Below the pieces are notes generated by a model that saw only the letters and a program-made list of their open reading frames with translations, did no database searches and was not told the DNA's origin. Positions 15,104 through 19,857 of a stretch of DNA of 19,857 bases are shown one piece after another. Positions within the stretch are counted from its first letter, which is position 1. Each line of letters opens with the position of its first letter. The DNA is taken from the NCBI GenBank assembly GCA_002348385.1, contig DEBD01000020.1, positions 1 to 19,857 of the forward strand. The letters run 5' to 3'. The stretch is from Gammaproteobacteria bacterium UBA2965. GTDB taxonomy: Bacteria; Pseudomonadota; Gammaproteobacteria; Pseudomonadales; Azotimanducaceae. Position numbers and translations under genes: made by a program.

Positions 15104-15436
15104 ATGCAGCCTAACGTGGAATTCAGCCAGCGCGCCGCCGACAAGGTGCGGCAACTCATGCTTGCCGAGGCCAACGACGCGCTCAAGCTGCGCGTGTTCA
15201 TAACCGGTGGCGGCTGCAGTGGTTTTTCCTATGGGTTCACCTTTGACGAGGATGTTGCCGACGACGACGCCGTGGTTGAGCGCGAAGGGGTCACCATGGT
15301 GGTGGACTCGCTGAGCTTCCAGTACCTATCGGGCGCGGAGGTGGACTACAAGGAAGACCTGCAGGGCGCTCAGTTCGTGGTGCAGAATCCCAACGCGTCT
15401 TCAACCTGCGGCTGCGGCAATTCGTTCGCGGTATAG
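15104..15436 (+). CDS. erpA: Iron-sulfur cluster insertion protein ErpA
   Basis: ErpA is an A-type carrier that delivers iron-sulfur clusters to apoproteins, essential for isoprenoid synthesis enzymes in E. coli. The three cluster-binding cysteines are present: C38 in GGGCSGFSYGF and C102 and C104 in STCGCGNSF. Other family segments are FSQRAADKVRQL and DSLSFQYLSGAEVDYKEDLQGAQF. The length of 110 residues is typical. ATG 15104 has AGGA about eight bases before it; an in-frame start at 15074 would overlap the promoter. It is the last gene of the rightward set and converges on anmK with 18 nt between stops. The order erpA-anmK-M23 peptidase-tyrS is also that of Pseudomonas as I recall. Confidence 0.97.
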   Translation: MQPNVEFSQRAADKVRQLMLAEANDALKLRVFITGGGCSGFSYGFTFDEDVADDDAVVEREGVTMVVDSLSFQYLSGAEVDYKEDLQGAQFVVQNPNASSTCGCGNSFAV

Positions 15437-15454
15437 GTAGCCGCCGGTGGCCCG

Positions 15455-16567
15455 TCAGTGGGCGCTGCCCGGATAGACGGCACCCAGTACCCTCTCACCC
15501 ACCGCACCAGTAACACCGGGCTCGTTGCCGGGCATTCCTTTCAGCGTGCGCCAGGCCAGCCAGGCGAATGCGGCGGCTTCCACTGCATCACCGTTCACGC
15601 CCATGTCGTCAGTTGTGAATATTGCACTGGGAATAAGCGCTGCCAGGCGCGCCATCAAGGCCCGGTTGTGGCGTCCACCTCCACATACGATTAGACGTTG
15701 GCAGGGACTGGCCCAGCGATCTATGGCTTGCTCGATGGTGGTGGCGGTGAATTCCAGCAACGTGGCTTGCACATCGACGGCGCTGACGCCGGCTGCCTGG
15801 GAATGCTCGGCGAGCCAGGGCAGGTTGTAATGCTCGCGTCCGGTGCTCTTGGGCGGAGATTGCTGCAGGTAGGGGTCCGCCGACAGCGCACTCAGCAGTG
15901 CGCCATCCACCTTACCTTGGTTTGCCCACTGTCCGCCCGCATCGAAGGCAGTGCCAATGTTCTGGGCGTTCCAGGCATCCATCAGGGCGTTGCCGGGCCC
16001 CGTGTCGAAGCCCGTCACCGGTAATGTCGCATCAGGTGGCAACACGGTGATGTTGCTGATACCGCCGATGTTCAATACCACTCGGAGCTCGTCTGAACTG
16101 CGGAATAGAGCAGCGTGGAAGGGTGGCACCAGCGGCGCCCCCTGGCCGCCTGCGGCCATGTCGCGCCGCCTGAAATCGGCAACGCAGGTGATGCCTGTGG
16201 TCTCTACGATCTGGTTCGGATCACCGATCTGCAGCGTGAACGGATGGGCGGCGGTGGGCCGGTGTCGAACCGTTTGTCCGTGACTGCCAACGGCTGCGAT
16301 GGCTTTCGGGTCTACGCCCTGGTTGTATAGAAAATCCTTCACCGCCGTACCGATGGCGCGGCCCAGCGCCTGGTCGGCTTCTCCCAGCCGATCCAGGCTG
16401 TCTCCGCCTGGCTGACCCAGGGCCAACAGCGATTCGCGCAGCGCGGGAGAGAGTGTGGCGGTGGAGGATGCGCACAGCTCGATTCCATCACTTACGTCCA
16501 ATAGGGCCAGATCCAGCCCGTCTACGCTGGTTCCCGAAATGGCGCCGACATAGAGCGTGGGTTCCAC
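15455..16567 (-). CDS. anmK: Anhydro-N-acetylmuramic acid kinase
   Basis: AnmK phosphorylates 1,6-anhydro-N-acetylmuramic acid while opening its anhydro ring, so that peptidoglycan fragments can be recycled. Motifs seen are GAISGTSVDGLDLALL at the ATP-binding N terminus, GSHGQTVRHRP, DFRRRDMAAGGQGAPLVP, LNIGGISNIT, and FDTGPGNALMDAW, whose aspartate near 187 is the expected catalytic base. CGGGRHNRALM and GVNGDAVEAAAFAWLA follow. GTG 16567 gives 370 residues, the usual length, and begins 25 nt after the M23 peptidase stop. An in-frame ATG at 16645 would overlap that gene by 53 nt and add an unsupported leader. Co-transcription with the peptidase makes sense, since both handle cell-wall turnover. 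Confidence 0.95.
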   Translation of the reverse strand: MEPTLYVGAISGTSVDGLDLALLDVSDGIELCASSTATLSPALRESLLALGQPGGDSLDRLGEADQALGRAIGTAVKDFLYNQGVDPKAIAAVGSHGQTVRHRPTAAHPFTLQIGDPNQIVETTGITCVADFRRRDMAAGGQGAPLVPPFHAALFRSSDELRVVLNIGGISNITVLPPDATLPVTGFDTGPGNALMDAWNAQNIGTAFDAGGQWANQGKVDGALLSALSADPYLQQSPPKSTGREHYNLPWLAEHSQAAGVSAVDVQATLLEFTATTIEQAIDRWASPCQRLIVCGGGRHNRALMARLAALIPSAIFTTDDMGVNGDAVEAAAFAWLAWRTLKGMPGNEPGVTGAVGERVLGAVYPGSAH

Positions 16568-16592
16568 GCGGGTCAGGCCTTGCGATTCAAGG

Positions 16593-17918
16593 TCATTCGG
16601 CAGGCAGGTCGCGGAAGGCGAGTTGAATCTGCTGCTTGTACCCATTGAGCAGGGCGATCAGCGGTTGCGCCTGGTATTCGAACGCCGGACGCGCATCGTT
16701 CTGGATCGGAGCGGCGTCGGGCAGGCTCACCGTGCGCGGGTTTTTGTGTACGCCGCTCACCAGAAATTCGTAGTGCAGGTGGGGGGCGTTAGCCCAACCG
16801 GTGGCGCCTACGTAGCCGATGGTTTGGCCCTGCTTGACTCTGGCGCCCTTTCTGATGCTGCGAGCAAACTTCGACAGGTGCAGGTACTTGGTGACGAACT
16901 GCTCGCCATGTTTGATCACTACGTAGTTGCCATTGGCGTTGGTGCGGCCGGCGGTGGTCACGGTGCCGTCGCCAGATGCCATGATCGGCGTGCCGCGCGG
17001 CGCGGCGTAGTCGATGCCGCGGTGCGGCATGGTGCGCTTGAACAAAGGGTGCACCCGGCGCAGGTTGAAATTGGAGCTGATGCGCGAAAACTGCACGGGC
17101 GCCCGCAGGAACGCTTTGCGCATGCTCTTGCCGGTTGGCGTGAAGTAGCCCTCGGTGTTGTCGTCGCTGTACCAGACCGCCTGAAAGCTGTCGCCCTGGT
17201 TGGTGAATTCAGCGGCCAGAATATCGCCGTACCCGATGAACTTGTCGTTCAGGTACAGCTCTTCGTAGAGTACGTAGAATTCGTCGCCGCGCCGGATGTC
17301 CAGCACGAAGTCGATGTCCCACTGAAAGATCTGAGCCAGGCGCATGGTGAGCGAATCGTCGAAACCCGCTCGCTGGCTCGACACGAACAGGCTGTGGTCG
17401 ATAGTGGCGTGTTTGTACGCCACCACGCGCTCAGGTTCCTGGGTTACCTCACGGCCAACGAAGCCATCGCCGGCTCGTTCGAAAGCCAGAGTTTGCAGGG
17501 GGCCGGGAGAGTACTCGAGCTTCAAGAGGGAGTTGTCTTCACCTAGCGTGAAGGTGAGATCGTGGCCAGGATAGATGCGTCGCAGCCGCGGCCCCAGCGG
17601 CTTGCTTGCCAGCACGCGGTGCAGTTCCGCCGCGGCAATGCCCTGCCGGCGAAAGATGACTGCCAGGTTGTCGCCTGGCGCCACCTGCCTGTGGGTGACG
17701 GTATGCTGGGGCGCTGGTGGCTCGCCGGCGATTTCTGGTAGAGGCGCGTCGGCGATTGCGCGGGGGGCGATGCCGGGCGGCGCCAGCGCCGCGGTTTCTT
17801 CAGCGGGCTCGGAGCTGTCCTCAATGTATAGCAGGTCGGCCAGGACGAAAGAGCACAGCCCCAGGCCGAGCAAGCCTGCCAGGACGAAATGCTTCCGCGG
17901 AAATGCTCTCGAGTCCAT
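16593..17918 (-). CDS. M23 family peptidoglycan endopeptidase (MepM-like)
   Basis: This 441-residue protein has an N-terminal membrane anchor or signal (about 10-30, FVLAGLLGLGLCSFVLADLL), a proline- and alanine-rich linker, then a LysM-like/OapA segment (VAPGDNLAVIFRRQGI … IYPGHDLTFTL, about 75-125). The M23 metallopeptidase domain has zinc ligands in MPHRGIDYAAP near 296 and HLHYEF near 379. Both HxxxD and HxH are intact, so an active D,D-endopeptidase that cuts cross-links in the periplasm is expected. It is transcribed leftward with anmK and diverges from tyrS. A conspicuous double palindrome lies 36-62 nt upstream of its ATG. The exact cut bond is inferred from the family. Confidence 0.92.
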   Translation of the reverse strand: MDSRAFPRKHFVLAGLLGLGLCSFVLADLLYIEDSSEPAEETAALAPPGIAPRAIADAPLPEIAGEPPAPQHTVTHRQVAPGDNLAVIFRRQGIAAAELHRVLASKPLGPRLRRIYPGHDLTFTLGEDNSLLKLEYSPGPLQTLAFERAGDGFVGREVTQEPERVVAYKHATIDHSLFVSSQRAGFDDSLTMRLAQIFQWDIDFVLDIRRGDEFYVLYEELYLNDKFIGYGDILAAEFTNQGDSFQAVWYSDDNTEGYFTPTGKSMRKAFLRAPVQFSRISSNFNLRRVHPLFKRTMPHRGIDYAAPRGTPIMASGDGTVTTAGRTNANGNYVVIKHGEQFVTKYLHLSKFARSIRKGARVKQGQTIGYVGATGWANAPHLHYEFLVSGVHKNPRTVSLPDAAPIQNDARPAFEYQAQPLIALLNGYKQQIQLAFRDLPAE

Positions 17919-17953
17919 CGCTTCCGGTTCCCCCGGACCGCTTCCTTATTCGG

Positions 17954-17980
17954 TCGAACGTTCGGGAGCGGAACGTTCGA
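17954..17980. repeat. Double palindrome upstream of the M23 peptidase gene
   Basis: TCGAACGTTC (17954-17963) and GAACGTTCGA (17971-17980) are perfect inverted repeats of ten bases around a 7-nt spacer. Each arm also contains the self-complementary GAACGTTC. The two palindrome centres are 15 bases apart. The site sits 36-62 nt before the peptidase ATG, where a promoter should be, so a repressor or activator operator is the likeliest reading. I do not recognise the regulator. Confidence 0.7.
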
Positions 17981-18015
17981 TGGTTGAGTTTGCCGCGTGG
18001 CGGGCGTGAAATCCG

Positions 18016-18045
18016 TTGTAAATTCGCCGCTTACGCCACTATTTT
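18016..18045 (+). promoter_or_regulatory. Possible tyrS promoter
   Basis: TTGTAA (18016-18021) and TATTTT (18040-18045) are 18 bases apart. They would start transcription near 18052, giving a leader of about 145 nt before the tyrS ATG. A TAAGTATAGG about 25 bases further on is a weaker alternative -10. Confidence 0.4.
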
Positions 18046-18086
18046 GAGTGATTTTTGCTCAGCCTGGTAAGTATAGGGATTTCGTC

Positions 18087-18161
18087 GCCCTTGGAAACCC
18101 TGGTGCGGCAGGGTGTGAACCGGTGTCCAAGGGCAACTTGCACCGCGTTTTGTTAAGGTGC
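18087..18161 (+). promoter_or_regulatory. Structured 5' leader of tyrS
   Basis: Three inverted repeats are packed into 75 nt. An outer stem pairs GCCCTTGGA (18087-18095) with TCCAAGGGC (18126-18134), nine perfect pairs. Inside it ACCCTG (18097-18102) pairs with CAGGGT (18109-18114) around the loop GTGCGG. Downstream GCACC (18140-18144) pairs with GGTGC (18157-18161). No U-run follows, so it is not a simple terminator. It may be an RNA element controlling tyrS translation or decay; the function is inferred only from position. Confidence 0.5.
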
Positions 18162-18195
18162 GCGTCTTTGCAGCAGGCCAACGGGTAACTGGAGC

Positions 18196-19473
18196 ATGGC
18201 GAACGGGCTGGTCGACGAGCTGGAGCAGCGCGGGCTGTTGGCTCAGGTGTCCGATCGGAACGGCCTGTCGGACCACCTGCGCAGCGGGTCGCGGGTGGTG
18301 TATGCCGGATTCGATCCCACCGCAGACAGCCTGCACATCGGTAATCTGGTACCGCTGTTGACGTTGCGCCGCTTTCAGCTGTGCGGGCACCGTCCCATCC
18401 TGCTGCTGGGCGGGGCGACTGGTCTGATTGGTGACCCCTCCGGACGCAAGGATGAGCGCAGCCTCAACGCCGGTGAGGTGGTTGAGGGCTGGGTGGAGAA
18501 CATTCGCTCCCAGGTGCAGGGTTTCGTGGATTTTGAGGGTAACAACGGCGCGGTCATCGCCAACAATCTTGATTGGACCGCCGGGCGAGATCTCATCAGC
18601 TTTCTGCGCGACATCGGGAAACATTTTTCGGTCAACCAGATGATTCAGCGCGACTCGGTGCGAGATCGGCTGGAGCGCGACGGCGAGGGCATTTCCTACA
18701 CTGAGTTCAGTTACATGCTGCTCCAGGCCATGGACTACGCCGAGTTGGCGGAGCGCTACGACTGCACGGTGCAGGTAGGCGGCAGCGATCAGTGGGGCAA
18801 TATCGTTTCGGGCATGGACCTGGTGCGCCGGCGTCTAGGGAAAGCGGCGTTTGCTATGACCCTGCCGCTGGTCACCAAAGCGGATGGCACAAAGTTCGGT
18901 AAGACGGCCGAAGGGTCGGTTTGGCTGGCTCCTGACCGTACCTCGCCCTACGCGTTCTATCAGTTCTGGCGGAACACGTCAGACGCGGACGCCGTTTCGT
19001 ATCTGAAGATCTTCACCTTTCTCGGCCTGGAGGAGATTCAGTCACTGGCGGACAGTCTCGCCGAGCACCCGGAGCAGCGCGACGCACAGCGGCGGCTGGC
19101 AGCTGAGGTGACGACGCTGGTGCACGGGAAGCAGGCGCTGGCCTCTGCCCAGCGCATCACCCAGTGTCTGTTTGCGGGGGACATCGAAGGGCTCACGCAG
19201 GATGATCTGGACCAGCTGCGGCAGGACGGCATGGATGCGACTACCCTTGAGGCTGCCTCGGTGGGACTGCTCGACGCCCTGGCAGAGGCTGGACTCGCTC
19301 AGTCCCGGGGTGCTGCCCGCAAGTTGGTGCAGGGTAATGGCTTGCGCGTGAATGGGGTGCTGGAAGGCGACATCGAGCGGCAGCTGGATTGGCAGGATGC
19401 TCTGTTCGGCCGCTTCTACCTGCTTCGACGGGGCAAAAAGAGCTGGCATTTGCTGGTTCGGGGAAACGTCTAG
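18196..19473 (+). CDS. tyrS: Tyrosyl-tRNA synthetase
   Basis: TyrS charges tRNA-Tyr with tyrosine. The class I motifs are LHIGN (HIGH equivalent, residues 46-50) and KFGKT (KMSKS equivalent, about 232-236). Tyrosine-site segments are YAGFDPTADSLHIG, GGATGLIGDPSGR, and VGGSDQWGNIVSG. A C-terminal S4 RNA-binding domain runs from about residue 345 (SRGAARKLVQGNGLRVNG). KFGKT and length 425 place it in the E. coli-type TyrRS group, not the shorter-motif TyrZ group. ATG 18196 has GGAG very close before it, an unusually short spacing. A structured leader precedes the gene, and the rRNA operon promoter begins only about 50 nt after its stop. Confidence 0.97.
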   Translation: MANGLVDELEQRGLLAQVSDRNGLSDHLRSGSRVVYAGFDPTADSLHIGNLVPLLTLRRFQLCGHRPILLLGGATGLIGDPSGRKDERSLNAGEVVEGWVENIRSQVQGFVDFEGNNGAVIANNLDWTAGRDLISFLRDIGKHFSVNQMIQRDSVRDRLERDGEGISYTEFSYMLLQAMDYAELAERYDCTVQVGGSDQWGNIVSGMDLVRRRLGKAAFAMTLPLVTKADGTKFGKTAEGSVWLAPDRTSPYAFYQFWRNTSDADAVSYLKIFTFLGLEEIQSLADSLAEHPEQRDAQRRLAAEVTTLVHGKQALASAQRITQCLFAGDIEGLTQDDLDQLRQDGMDATTLEAASVGLLDALAEAGLAQSRGAARKLVQGNGLRVNGVLEGDIERQLDWQDALFGRFYLLRRGKKSWHLLVRGNV

Positions 19474-19525
19474 ACCGATCATAATTCTTGAGGTTGCGAC
19501 GCGCTGAAAAGAACCCGCAAAGCGC

Positions 19526-19553
19526 TTGCGCGACCTACGACCCTGCGTATAAT
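19526..19553 (+). promoter_or_regulatory. rRNA operon P1-type promoter
   Basis: TTGCGC (19526-19531), a 16-base spacer and a perfect TATAAT (19548-19553) match the E. coli rrn P1 layout, which also uses a 16-base spacer. The bases after the -10 are GC-rich (ACGCAGCCC), the kind of discriminator linked to repression by ppGpp and DksA. Transcription should begin near 19560. I see no second (P2) promoter between here and boxA. Confidence 0.8.
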
Positions 19554-19559
19554 ACGCAG

Positions 19560-19835
19560 CCCTTGCCCCGGGGCTCAGGCTCCGACGGTAGCTCTTTAAC
19601 ATTTAAAATACTGAACAAGCCATTCGTGTGGGTGCTTGTATTCATTGTTGCCGGTGGGTTTTTCAAGCCAACCGGTGAGTGAAATTACGAGCCATGGTTC
19701 GTTCTTTCTTGCCTTGTAGGTGCAAGCCTGTTTTGGCAGAAGAATTGAACCCAGCACGTTAATTCATTGAGCAGCGATTGATTCGCGTCAACAGTCCTAG
19801 ACCTCAATGGTCAAAGACCGAGACGCATCTTCAAT
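19560..19835 (+). ncRNA. 16S rRNA leader with boxB, boxA and boxC antitermination signals
   Basis: The leader holds a small hairpin (19570-19574 with 19579-19583, loop TCAG) that fits boxB. BoxA, GCTCTTTAACA, is at 19591-19601, nearly identical to E. coli. A boxC-like CGTGTGGGTGCTT lies at 19625-19637. These recruit the Nus factors that make rRNA transcription resist termination. A further stem with one mismatch forms around 19650-19676 (CCGGTGGG with CCAACCGG). The rest, to the 16S start, should be the 5' strand of the processing stem; its partner is outside the window. I see no gene in this stretch. Confidence 0.8.
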
Positions 19836-19857
19836 AAACTGAAGAGTTTGATCATGG
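19836..19857 (+). rRNA. 16S ribosomal RNA, first bases only
   Basis: AAACTGAAGAGTTTGATCATGG is the conserved 5' end of bacterial 16S rRNA, cut by the right edge of the window. The mature 5' end is placed by comparison with E. coli (AAATTGAAGAG) and may be off by one or two bases. Confidence 0.93.

Noticed and set aside
15434..15457. A possible bidirectional terminator between erpA and anmK
   Set aside because: GCCGCCGGTGGC can fold only with a very short stem and no T-run follows on either strand.
16557..17546. A 329-codon open frame on the plus strand opposite the M23 peptidase gene
   Set aside because: Long antisense frames are common in GC-rich coding DNA. The opposite strand encodes a clear M23 peptidase, and this frame has no recognisable domain.
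18087..18134. The tyrS leader as a tRNA gene
   Set aside because: There is no T-loop GTTCGAAT-like sequence, no acceptor pairing and no anticodon arm in register, so it is not a tRNA.
19488..19682. A 64-codon frame in the rRNA leader
   Set aside because: It spans the rrn promoter, boxA and boxC; these regulatory matches explain the sequence.

Overview
The window is ordinary chromosomal housekeeping DNA of a GC-rich gammaproteobacterium. Both halves follow gene orders known from Pseudomonas and its marine relatives: dksA-gluQ-cbrB-pcnB...pgi-acs on the left, and erpA-anmK-M23 peptidase-tyrS-rrn on the right. A marine Pseudomonadales/Cellvibrionales-type bacterium is a fair guess, but genus cannot be fixed from the sequence alone. 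I see no transposase, integrase, phage gene, CRISPR array or tRNA gene.

Left block (1-7116, all on the minus strand): dksA, gluQ, a CbrB-like regulator, pcnB, a deoxynucleoside kinase, pgi and acs. They are tightly packed, with gaps of 2-43 nt or start/stop overlaps, and look like one leftward transcription unit. acs runs off the left edge. Compared with the Pseudomonas order as I recall it, the CbrA histidine kinase, folK and panBCD are absent. The remaining CbrB-like protein has lost its phospho-acceptor site, its GAFTGA loop and its Walker B glutamate. This is the most unusual feature of the window.

Middle block: diverging from dksA, a PLP aminotransferase and sfsA run rightward (7294-9173). 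They collide tail-to-tail, with overlapping ends, with a leftward group: ClC family protein, hemJ, hemL and a PfkB-type kinase (13782 to 9160). hemJ and hemL both serve tetrapyrrole synthesis.

Right block: a rightward set (DUF6776-like membrane coiled-coil protein, bactofilin, erpA) faces a leftward pair (anmK, M23 peptidase). The set combines cell-envelope functions (bactofilin scaffold, peptidoglycan hydrolase, anhydromuramic acid recycling) with iron-sulfur delivery. The roughly 280-nt divergent region before tyrS carries a striking double palindrome on the peptidase side and a set of strong inverted repeats in the tyrS leader. tyrS is followed almost immediately by a ribosomal RNA operon promoter, its antitermination leader and the first bases of 16S rRNA at the right edge.

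No clearly new multi-gene system is visible. The items most worth following up are the degenerate CbrB-like regulator, the tyrS leader structure and the double palindrome.
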